64,000 bases of DNA from Maribacter dokdonensis DSW-8. Its GTDB lineage: Bacteria > Bacteroidota > Bacteroidia > Flavobacteriales > Flavobacteriaceae. This document shows positions 44,150 to 51,613 of this stretch, in pieces. The notes below the pieces were generated by a model that was not told the DNA's origin, did not search any database, and saw only the letters and a program-made list of their open reading frames with translations. Location: NCBI RefSeq assembly GCF_001447995.1, contig NZ_LDPE01000006.1:87046-151045 (forward strand), read 5' to 3'. The translations under genes and the position numbers were made by a program. Each line of letters starts with the position of its first letter. Within the stretch, counting starts at the first letter, position 1.

Positions 44150-44731
44150 CTATCCGTGAATGCTTTCTTTTTTGCCTAGGTCTTTCATGATCTGGGCTTC
44201 ATATTCTAAAAGACTGTTCCATTTTTTGTTCACCTCTTCAAGATCTCCATATTTACGAGCAAACTTTAGGAACATGGTGTAATGCCCCGCTTCACTGATC
44301 ATTAATTTGTGATAAAATTCGGCTAGTTTTTTGTCTTCCAGTTCTTCGGATAATAATCTAAAACGTTCACAACTACGCGCCTCAATTAAAGCTGCATATA
44401 ATAATCTGTGTACTAATTGGGTAGTTCTACTACCGCCCTTTGGAAAGAATTTAATAAGTTCTATAACATACTCGTCTTTACGATCCCTGCCCAGCGCATT
44501 TCCTCGCTTTAAAATAAGGTCGTGTACCATTTTAAAATGACCCATTTCCTCTCTAGATAAGGCTATCATTTCCTCAACAAGTTCAGTATATTCAGGGAAA
44601 GATACAATGAGTGATATTGCTGTACTTGCGGCTTTTTGCTCACAATACGCATGATCTGTCAATATTTCATCAATATTCTTCTCAACAATGTTTACCCATC
44701 TTGGATCGGTTGGTAGTTTTAAGCCTAACAT
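44150..44731 (-). CDS. miaE: tRNA-(ms2io6A)-hydroxylase
   Basis: A 193-residue ferritin-like diiron enzyme that hydroxylates the isopentenyl group of ms2i6A at position 37 of tRNAs. The metal ligands are visible in ISLIVSFPEYTELVEEMIA followed by REEMGHF, in EARSCERF and in SEAGHYTMFLKFA (Glu and Glu-x-x-His sets). Length fits the family. It converges on ppx with eight bases between stops and is divergent from eboA. A TAATTTTG box (44746-44753) lies 14 bases before its ATG. Confidence 0.92.
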   Translation of the reverse strand: MLGLKLPTDPRWVNIVEKNIDEILTDHAYCEQKAASTAISLIVSFPEYTELVEEMIALSREEMGHFKMVHDLILKRGNALGRDRKDEYVIELIKFFPKGGSRTTQLVHRLLYAALIEARSCERFRLLSEELEDKKLAEFYHKLMISEAGHYTMFLKFARKYGDLEEVNKKWNSLLEYEAQIMKDLGKKESIHG

Positions 44732-44818
44732 AGTTCTCTTTTTTTCAAAATTAGAAAGAATTTAAAGACCTAACGAATTTTAATCAAAAACCTAGACCGC
44801 TTCCTGATGAATAATAAT

Positions 44819-44826
44819 TATTTTTG
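44819..44826 (+). promoter_or_regulatory. Candidate -7 element (TATTTTTG) for the ebo operon
   Basis: Exact TAnnTTTG, 26 bases before eboA, in the 121-base gap shared with divergent miaE. No clear -33 TTG. It is the only candidate seen upstream of the seven + strand genes. Confidence 0.45.
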
Positions 44827-44852
44827 ATGTAGAGACCATCCAAACAACAAAA

Positions 44853-45704
44853 ATGCATAATCCAATAGATATTCAAAATATACTGAACACATACGGGGCG
44901 CCAGATAGTGTCGCTTGGCTAAAAGGTAAAATTGAAAGTTTAAAAGAAAATAAATCTTCTAAAGATTTATTTATGACCTATAGCCTGTTAAATGTAAAAT
45001 TTGATGCTGCAAACGTAATATCATTTGATGCATTGGATACAACGAGTTCGCGCTATTTAAGTGGGCACAATGCAACTATGCTACAGGTGTCGCGTATTTA
45101 TTTTTTAGCAGAGGTATTAAGTAAAGATATTGAATTTTATACACCAAAGGTTGCCAATATTATACAAGTGGCAGATACCGGTGAATTAGAAACCTTCTTA
45201 AAGTATTTAGTTTTACTACCCAATCCAGAGGAATATAAACAGACAGCTGTAGAAGCGTTAAGAACTAATATTGCAACGATTTTTGATGCTATTTCATTGA
45301 ACAATCCGTATCCGGCAGAATATTTTAATGATCAACAATGGAATCAAATGTTTTTGAAGGCGGCTTTTATGGAAAGAGATCTCTCGCAAATAGCATCCAT
45401 TGATAAAAGAGCTAATGAGGATTTAGCTAGAATAATATCCGATTATGCACATGAAAGATGGGCTGCAGGTAGAAAAATAGATCCATTGTTCTGGAGACCT
45501 GTTTCAAAATTTTTAAATGAGCAACTTTTGGGTGATATGAAGACATTACTTAACAGTGATGATGTTGTAGAGAATTTAGCCGGAGCTCTTTGCTGTTATT
45601 ATTCAGAAAACGAAAAAGCCCTTGCGCTATTAAATGGTAAGCCAGAGCTAAAACATAAAATTGCCGATGGGCATACAACTTGGAATACGATAAAACAACA
45701 ATAG
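44853..45704 (+). CDS. eboA: EboA family protein
   Basis: A 283-residue soluble, mostly helical protein of the EboA family, first gene of the six-gene ebo cluster. Characteristic parts seen here are PDSVAWLKGKIESLKE near the start and MFLKAAFMERDLSQI followed by AHERWAAGRKIDPLFWRP near the end. No catalytic motif or signal peptide. In Nostoc the cluster is needed to bring a scytonemin precursor to the periplasm; EboA's own job is not known. It is one base before eboB. Recognition rests on these blocks and on the neighbours. Confidence 0.85.
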   Translation: MHNPIDIQNILNTYGAPDSVAWLKGKIESLKENKSSKDLFMTYSLLNVKFDAANVISFDALDTTSSRYLSGHNATMLQVSRIYFLAEVLSKDIEFYTPKVANIIQVADTGELETFLKYLVLLPNPEEYKQTAVEALRTNIATIFDAISLNNPYPAEYFNDQQWNQMFLKAAFMERDLSQIASIDKRANEDLARIISDYAHERWAAGRKIDPLFWRPVSKFLNEQLLGDMKTLLNSDDVVENLAGALCCYYSENEKALALLNGKPELKHKIADGHTTWNTIKQQ

Positions 45705-45705
45705 A

Positions 45706-46614
45706 ATGGAAGATAAAATGATGATCATTGACCCGCATGTACACATGACGTCAAGAACAACAGATGATTATGAAGCAATGGCAGCAGCGGGAGTTGTAGC
45801 AATAATAGAACCATCCTTTTGGTTGGGTCAACCAAGAACCCAAGTAGGTTCTTTTCAGGATTACTTTAGTAGTTTGGTGGGTTGGGAGCCTTTTAGGGCC
45901 AGTCAATTTGGTATAAAACATTATTGCACTATCGGTTTAAATTCAAAAGAAGCAAATAATGAGGCTTTGGCAGAACAGGTAATAGAATTGTTACCGTTGT
46001 ACTTACATAAAGAAAATGTGGTCGCTATTGGTGAAATTGGATATGACGATCAAACACCTGCAGAGGATAAGTTTTTTAGAATGCAACTAGATATGGCTAA
46101 AGAACTTAATATGACCGTACAGGTACATACGCCGCACCGAGATAAAAAAGCAGGAACCATAAAGAGTATGGAGGTTTGTTTGGAGCATGGTTTAGATCCT
46201 GCAAATGTAATAATTGATCATAACAATGAAGAAACGGTAAAAGAGGTTCTTGACCGTGGTTTCATTGCTGCTTTTACCATCTATCCCAAAACAAAAATGG
46301 GCAACGAGCGTATGGTAGAAGTTGTTAAGAAATATGGTAGTAATAATATTATAGTGGATAGTTCGGCAGATTGGGGTGTAAGTGACCCTTTAGCAGTGCC
46401 AAAAACAGCATCTTTAATGCTAAAAAGAGGTGTGTCTATGGAGGATGTTAGAAAAACCTGCTATCAAAATGCATTAGATGCTTTTAGTAAAAATGGTAAA
46501 ATGAAAGAAGCGCATTGGTTGCAGCCAGATAGTATTAATCAATCGCAACTTTTTAATGATAATAGTGTTCTTAGGGGGCAAAAACCTCGTATTGACGAAG
46601 ATCAAATCATTTAA
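45706..46614 (+). CDS. eboB: EboB, TatD-family metal hydrolase
   Basis: A 302-residue TatD-type amidohydrolase-fold protein. The metal site looks complete: His11-x-His13 in DPHVHMT, Glu110 in GEIGYD, His141 in VQVHTPH, His172 in IIDHNNEE and an Asp in DSSADWG. Housekeeping TatD proteins are about 260 residues, so this is longer and belongs with the ebo branch. ATG codons at 45718 and 45721 are possible later starts. The substrate in ebo is unknown; a hydrolytic step on a small molecule is plausible. Confidence 0.88.
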   Translation: MEDKMMIIDPHVHMTSRTTDDYEAMAAAGVVAIIEPSFWLGQPRTQVGSFQDYFSSLVGWEPFRASQFGIKHYCTIGLNSKEANNEALAEQVIELLPLYLHKENVVAIGEIGYDDQTPAEDKFFRMQLDMAKELNMTVQVHTPHRDKKAGTIKSMEVCLEHGLDPANVIIDHNNEETVKEVLDRGFIAAFTIYPKTKMGNERMVEVVKKYGSNNIIVDSSADWGVSDPLAVPKTASLMLKRGVSMEDVRKTCYQNALDAFSKNGKMKEAHWLQPDSINQSQLFNDNSVLRGQKPRIDEDQII

Positions 46615-46617
46615 CAA

Positions 46618-47517
46618 ATGAAAGAAAAGTTAATGGGTTTTGCTCGTTTGGCAAGACCTGCGAATTTGCCAACTGCCGCAGCGGATATATTGGCAGGTAT
46701 TGCCATTATATTATATCTTAAGGATTTAGTAGTGCTTAATTTTATGAGTGGGCAGAGCGGCAATGTACTTTCTTTGGTTTTCTCATCAATTGCCTTATAT
46801 GCAGGTGGAGTCGTTTTTAACGATGTTTTCGATGCAGATCTAGATGCGGTCGAAAGACCGGAGCGGGCAATTCCAAGTGGACTTGTACCCAAAAAAGAAG
46901 CTATTTATTTTGGTACAATTCTCATGCTGATCGGTATAACATTGGCATTTAAGACTACTGTATTATCAGGTTTAATATCTGTTGCTTTAACCGTAGCTAT
47001 TTTAACATATGATGGCTACTTTAAACAATTTGGTTTTGCTGGTCCCTTAAATATGGGAATTTGCCGTGGATTAAATCTTTTAATGGGTATGTCTATTCTT
47101 GGAAACCTAACACATTGGTACATTTCATTGGTTCCTGTTGTCTATATTTTTGCCATCACATTGATCAGTAGAGGAGAGGTGCACGGAGATAATAAAAAAC
47201 ATATTGTTTGGGCAGGTATCTTATACGCAATAGTTATTCTATCCATTGCGTTAATTGTAATGCAACAGAAAGACAATCTCTTGGTGCTATTACCGTTTAT
47301 ATTAATGTTTGGTTTTTTAATTTATTCGCCTTTAATTAAAGCGTATAAAGTAAATTCACCTAAAAACATTAAGAAAGCTGTAATGGGTGGTGTATTGTCA
47401 CTAATTGTGATGAACGCTTGCTGGGTGGCCGGTTTTTCTAATTGGTATTTGGCATTGGCCGTTTTATTATTATTACCATTATCCATGCTTTTGTCAAAAT
47501 TATTTGCAGTAACATAA
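46618..47517 (+). CDS. eboC: EboC, UbiA-family prenyltransferase
   Basis: A 299-residue integral membrane protein with eight or nine helices. The first Asp-rich motif is FNDVFDADLDAVERPER (about 67-83), which binds prenyl diphosphate through Mg2+; the second conserved loop is TYDGYFKQFGFAGPLNMG. The family attaches prenyl chains to aromatic acceptors, but the ebo branch has no proven reaction. It starts three bases after eboB. Its membrane location and prenyl chemistry suggest it makes or modifies the lipid-soluble part of whatever ebo handles. Confidence 0.9.
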   Translation: MKEKLMGFARLARPANLPTAAADILAGIAIILYLKDLVVLNFMSGQSGNVLSLVFSSIALYAGGVVFNDVFDADLDAVERPERAIPSGLVPKKEAIYFGTILMLIGITLAFKTTVLSGLISVALTVAILTYDGYFKQFGFAGPLNMGICRGLNLLMGMSILGNLTHWYISLVPVVYIFAITLISRGEVHGDNKKHIVWAGILYAIVILSIALIVMQQKDNLLVLLPFILMFGFLIYSPLIKAYKVNSPKNIKKAVMGGVLSLIVMNACWVAGFSNWYLALAVLLLLPLSMLLSKLFAVT

Positions 47518-47524
47518 AATACGT

Positions 47525-48685
47525 ATGCAATTACAACCTATAAAACAGTCTTTTCAAGTACAGTATGATTATCAATTATATTTTACTTCTGGACTATTTG
47601 TTTTAGAAAATCAAATGTTCGTAAACTTAATTGCGGACTATAAAGATTTTGAACCTGTAAAACTATTGTTTGTTTTAGATGACGGAGTTAAACATCATCA
47701 TCCCTCTTTAATACCTCAAATTGAAGATTATTGTAAAGCACACCGGCAAACTATAAAATATACCGACACTTTAGTGTTGCCAGGGGGAGAACAAGTAAAG
47801 AATAGTGATAAGGCTATTGAATCAGTGTTAAAAGGGGTAAACGATAATAAAATTTGTCGTCATTCTTTTGTGGTGGTCATTGGTGGTGGTGCTGTAATTG
47901 ATATGGTCGGTTATGCGGCAGCTATAGCACATAGAGGAGTTAAATTGATAAGAATACCTACAACGGTATTATCACAGAACGATTCTGCAGTAGGGGTAAA
48001 GAACAGTGTAAATGCATTTAAGAAAAAAAATTTTCTAGGAACATTTGCACCGCCGTTCGCCATTATTAACGACAGTGATTTTCTTGAAACCTTAGAGCAG
48101 CGCGATTGGATTTCCGGAATTTCCGAAGCCATTAAAGTGGCATTGATCAAGGATAAAACCTTTTTTAAATATATTGCCGATAATGCAGTTGCATTAAAAA
48201 ATAGGGAAATGGAGCCTATGCAGTATGTTATTTACAAATGTGCCGAAATGCACATGCATCATATTGCACAAGGTGGAGACCCATTTGAATCCGGATCGTC
48301 TAGACCTCTGGATTTTGGACATTGGGCTGCACATAAAATGGAATTCATGACCAATTATGAGTTGCGACATGGTGAAGCTGTAGCCAAAGGCATCGCATTA
48401 GATGTTACCTATGCGCAGTTAGTTGGATTGATTTCTGAAGAGGATTTGCAGCACATTTTGGATGTAATGATCGCTATTGGTTTTGATTTGTCACTTCCTG
48501 TGCAGAACGATGATAAAATTGAGCAGTTATTAAACGGTATAGAAGAGTTTAGAGAGCATTTAGGGGGGCAATTGACAATAACCCTTATTTCTGATTTGGG
48601 CGTAAAGTACGACGTACATACTATTGATATGGAGTTAATGTCCAAGGCCATTACTAAACTTAATCATCAATTCGCATTAAATTAA
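47525..48685 (+). CDS. eboD: EboD, 3-dehydroquinate synthase-like protein
   Basis: A 386-residue member of the sugar-phosphate cyclase fold. The NAD-binding block GGGAVIDMVGYAAAIAHRG and the metal ligands (Glu201 in ISEAIK, His266 in DFGHWAAH, His282 in LRHGEAVAKG) are retained, so it is probably an active cyclase. Distinct loops, for example GVKNSVNAFKKKNFLGTF in place of GGKTGVN, separate it from true AroB and from valiolone synthases. The product is not known. It sits seven bases after eboC and five before eboE. Confidence 0.9.
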   Translation: MQLQPIKQSFQVQYDYQLYFTSGLFVLENQMFVNLIADYKDFEPVKLLFVLDDGVKHHHPSLIPQIEDYCKAHRQTIKYTDTLVLPGGEQVKNSDKAIESVLKGVNDNKICRHSFVVVIGGGAVIDMVGYAAAIAHRGVKLIRIPTTVLSQNDSAVGVKNSVNAFKKKNFLGTFAPPFAIINDSDFLETLEQRDWISGISEAIKVALIKDKTFFKYIADNAVALKNREMEPMQYVIYKCAEMHMHHIAQGGDPFESGSSRPLDFGHWAAHKMEFMTNYELRHGEAVAKGIALDVTYAQLVGLISEEDLQHILDVMIAIGFDLSLPVQNDDKIEQLLNGIEEFREHLGGQLTITLISDLGVKYDVHTIDMELMSKAITKLNHQFALN

Positions 48686-48690
48686 ATGCA

Positions 48691-49884
48691 ATGCAACTGA
48701 AAAAAAACCTTCACCTAACATATTGTACAAATATTCACCCTGGGCAAGATTGGAAAAATACTTTTGAAAGTATTAAGCGTCATGTGCTTGGTATAAAAAA
48801 TGAAGTTTCAAAGAATCAAGCTTTTGGTTTAGGACTGCGCCTATCAAATAAAGCCAGCGAAGAGCTTGACATGGGCAGTAATTTGACCGACTTTAAAAAG
48901 TGGTTAAATGATAATGATTTGTACGTGTTTACCATGAATGGTTTTCCTTATGGAAATTTTCATGACGAGCGTGTAAAAGATTTGGTACATGCGCCAGACT
49001 GGACTACAGATGACCGCTTAAATTATACCAAAAGATTGTTTCGTCAACTTTCAGAATTAATTCCCGCGGGATTGAATGGCGGAATTTCAACATCTCCAAT
49101 CACATATAAATACTGGCATAAGACCCTTTTGGAAACAAAAAATGCATTTGAAGCCGGTGCTAAGAATATGCTTGAAGTTGCCAAGCAATTGTTCAAAATT
49201 GAACAAGCTACAGGAAACTATTTGCATTTGGATATTGAACCTGAACCAGATGGTTTGCTAGAAAATAGCGATGAGGTTTTGTTGTTTTATTCGGATTACT
49301 TGGTTCCTATAGGTAGAGCTTATTTTAAGCAGGAATTAGGTTTAAATGCAGATGAGGCAGAAACTATAATTAAAAAATATATTACGGTTTGTTATGATGT
49401 TTGCCATTTTTCATTGGCTTATGAAGAACCTACCGATACGTTTGCCAAGTTCAAGGCAAATAGTATAAAAGTTGGTAAAATTCAAGTAAGTGCAGCGTTA
49501 AAAATTATTTTTAACGGTACCAATGATGAACGAATTTGGGAAGAACTTTCACAATTTAATGAGCCTACCTATTTACATCAGGTAACCGAAAAATTAGACG
49601 GAAAGGTTAAGACTTATAGTGATTTACCTTTGGTATTGGAAGGGGATAGAACTCATGAAGAACTAAGGGCCCATTATCACGTGCCTATATTCTTGGAAAA
49701 ATATGGTGAACTGTTTTCTACACAAGATCATATTCTAAAAACAATAGCATATATTAAAGAAGACCCAATTTCAGAGCATTTAGAGGTAGAGACTTATACA
49801 TGGGATGTACTCCCAACAGATTTAAAACAGGATTTATCAGTGTCAATAATACGAGAACTAGAGTGGCTTAAATCACACATGTAA
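48691..49884 (+). CDS. eboE: EboE, xylose isomerase-like TIM barrel protein
   Basis: A 397-residue protein of the sugar isomerase/epimerase TIM-barrel type. Blocks supporting this are YVFTMNGFPYGNFHD, LHLDIEPEPDGLLEN and CYDVCHFSLAYE, in which the acidic and His residues lie at the ends of strands where metal ligands sit. Named metabolite traffic protein EboE in other genomes, after the transport phenotype of the cluster. Two ATGs lie close together at the start; I take 48691. One base separates it from eboF. Confidence 0.88.
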   Translation: MQLKKNLHLTYCTNIHPGQDWKNTFESIKRHVLGIKNEVSKNQAFGLGLRLSNKASEELDMGSNLTDFKKWLNDNDLYVFTMNGFPYGNFHDERVKDLVHAPDWTTDDRLNYTKRLFRQLSELIPAGLNGGISTSPITYKYWHKTLLETKNAFEAGAKNMLEVAKQLFKIEQATGNYLHLDIEPEPDGLLENSDEVLLFYSDYLVPIGRAYFKQELGLNADEAETIIKKYITVCYDVCHFSLAYEEPTDTFAKFKANSIKVGKIQVSAALKIIFNGTNDERIWEELSQFNEPTYLHQVTEKLDGKVKTYSDLPLVLEGDRTHEELRAHYHVPIFLEKYGELFSTQDHILKTIAYIKEDPISEHLEVETYTWDVLPTDLKQDLSVSIIRELEWLKSHM

Positions 49885-49885
49885 T

Positions 49886-51259
49886 ATGAAGAAAACGGTT
49901 GTCATTAATGTAGTTGGGTTAACAAAACGATTGATAGGTGAACATACACCGTTTATAAAATCATTTTTAGAGAGAGGGCAGGCATTATACATAGAGCCTG
50001 TGCTACCTGCCGTTACATGTGCTGTTCAATCTACCTATGTAACCGGTAAATGGCCATCTGAACATGGTATAGTTGGTAATGGTTGGTATTTTAAAGATGA
50101 GTGTGAAGTAAAGTTTTGGAGACAGTCTAACAAACTGGTAGAACAACCAAAAATATGGGACGATCTCAAAGAAAAATATCCCAATTTTACCTGTGCCAAC
50201 CATTTTTGGTGGTACAATATGTATAGCAACGTGGATTTTAGTCTTACACCAAGGCCTAATTATTTGGCAGATGGCAGAAAAATTCCAGATGTATATTCAT
50301 ATCCTGCTGAATTAAGGGATGAAATGCAAAGTACATTAGGGACATTTCCGCTTTTTGAATTTTGGGGACCAAAAACTACCATCAACTCATCTAAATGGAT
50401 TGCAAATGCAGCTTTGTTGACGGATAAGAAACATAATCCTGATCTAACATTGATTTATTTACCCCATTTAGATTACAATTTACAACGTTATGGTCTTGAT
50501 TTTAAAATAATTTCTAAAGATTTAAATGAAATAGATGCTGTAGTAAAACAATTGGTACAACATTATGAGTCTTTAGATGCCAGGGTAATACTTCTTTCCG
50601 AGTATGGAATTACAAATGTAAACAAGCCAATTCATCTCAATAGAATATTAAGAAAAGAAGGATATATAGCTATACGTGAGGAGCGTGGACTGGAGCTTTT
50701 AGATGCTGGTCAAAGTGATGCTTTTGCTGTTGCAGACCATCAAATTGCCCATGTGTATTGTAAAAATGACAAGGATATTGATAAGGTAGCTACATTGATA
50801 AAAGCAGTTGAAGGTGTAGAGAAAGTGTTATATGGTGAAGATTTAAAGGACTACTATATTGATCACGACCGCTGTGGTGATATTGTAGTAGTAGCAGATA
50901 AAGACTCATGGTTTACTTATTATTTTTGGTTGGATGATGCCAAGGCACCTGACTATGCCAGAATGGTAGATATTCATAAAAAACCGGGGTATGACCCTGT
51001 TGAAATGATGACCGATCCAAAAGATAAGTTGGTTATGGCAAAAGTTGTTGGAAAGCTCATAAAGAAAAAAATGGGCTTTAGAACGGTAATGGATATTATA
51101 CCAATAGATGCCACTTTAATAAAGGGTTCTCATGGTCGTATAACAGAAGACGTTGAAGACTATCCAATTTTTATAAGTAATCATAGCTTTGGTAAGAAGA
51201 ATCAAACTATTAGTGCAATACAGGTACGTGATCTTATTGAAGATCACCTATTAAACTGA
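49886..51259 (+). CDS. eboF: EboF, NPP/alkaline-phosphatase-fold protein
   Basis: A 457-residue protein of the nucleotide pyrophosphatase/phosphodiesterase fold, last of the ebo genes. The nucleophile Thr44 region (PAVTCAVQSTYVTG, then SEHGIVGNGW) is clear, as is His416 in KGSHGRITED and Asp196 in PHLDYN. However the positions that normally hold the other metal ligands read Val10 (first Asp), Gln200 (His), and Glu239-Tyr240 (Asp-His). The active site is therefore rebuilt or weakened. No signal peptide is visible, so it acts in the cytoplasm or needs another exporter. Confidence 0.88.
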   Translation: MKKTVVINVVGLTKRLIGEHTPFIKSFLERGQALYIEPVLPAVTCAVQSTYVTGKWPSEHGIVGNGWYFKDECEVKFWRQSNKLVEQPKIWDDLKEKYPNFTCANHFWWYNMYSNVDFSLTPRPNYLADGRKIPDVYSYPAELRDEMQSTLGTFPLFEFWGPKTTINSSKWIANAALLTDKKHNPDLTLIYLPHLDYNLQRYGLDFKIISKDLNEIDAVVKQLVQHYESLDARVILLSEYGITNVNKPIHLNRILRKEGYIAIREERGLELLDAGQSDAFAVADHQIAHVYCKNDKDIDKVATLIKAVEGVEKVLYGEDLKDYYIDHDRCGDIVVVADKDSWFTYYFWLDDAKAPDYARMVDIHKKPGYDPVEMMTDPKDKLVMAKVVGKLIKKKMGFRTVMDIIPIDATLIKGSHGRITEDVEDYPIFISNHSFGKKNQTISAIQVRDLIEDHLLN

Positions 51260-51265
51260 ATTTAG

Positions 51266-51613
51266 ATGAATGTATTATTTAAAACATTAGGATTTGTATT
51301 TGCAATTTTATTTGCGATAGGCGCAGTGTTACAGTACAATGATCCAGATTCTTTACATTGGATCATCGTGTATGGTATAGCGGCCTTAGTGTCGTTGTTA
51401 TTTGCATTGAAAAAAGTTAAATTTGTTGTGCCGCTGGTATTGGGGGTGTTTGCTTTTATAGGTTTTGTTTATTTGTATCCGTCAGATTTTCAAGGTTTTG
51501 ATTTAAATGATGGAGATATTAAAACAGTTGAATTGGGAAGGGAAGCTTTTGGGTTATTGATAATTTCGGTAGTTCTTTTAGTATTCGCTTTTAGAATAAA
51601 GAGAACGCTATAG
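51266..51613 (+). CDS. TMEM220-like membrane protein at the end of the ebo operon
   Basis: A 115-residue integral membrane protein with four helices. The block LQYNDPDSLHWIIVYG, between the first and second helix, is the mark of the transmembrane protein 220 family, of unknown function. It starts six bases after eboF and so is very likely co-transcribed with ebo, although it is not counted among the six ebo genes. Its stop overlaps the convergent dnaX stop by six bases (CTATAG). Confidence 0.85.
   Translation: MNVLFKTLGFVFAILFAIGAVLQYNDPDSLHWIIVYGIAALVSLLFALKKVKFVVPLVLGVFAFIGFVYLYPSDFQGFDLNDGDIKTVELGREAFGLLIISVVLLVFAFRIKRTL

Noticed and set aside
47525..48685. Calling eboD the housekeeping aroB
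   Set aside because: Loops around the substrate site differ from AroB and the gene is locked within the ebo operon; aroQ at 10110 is far away.
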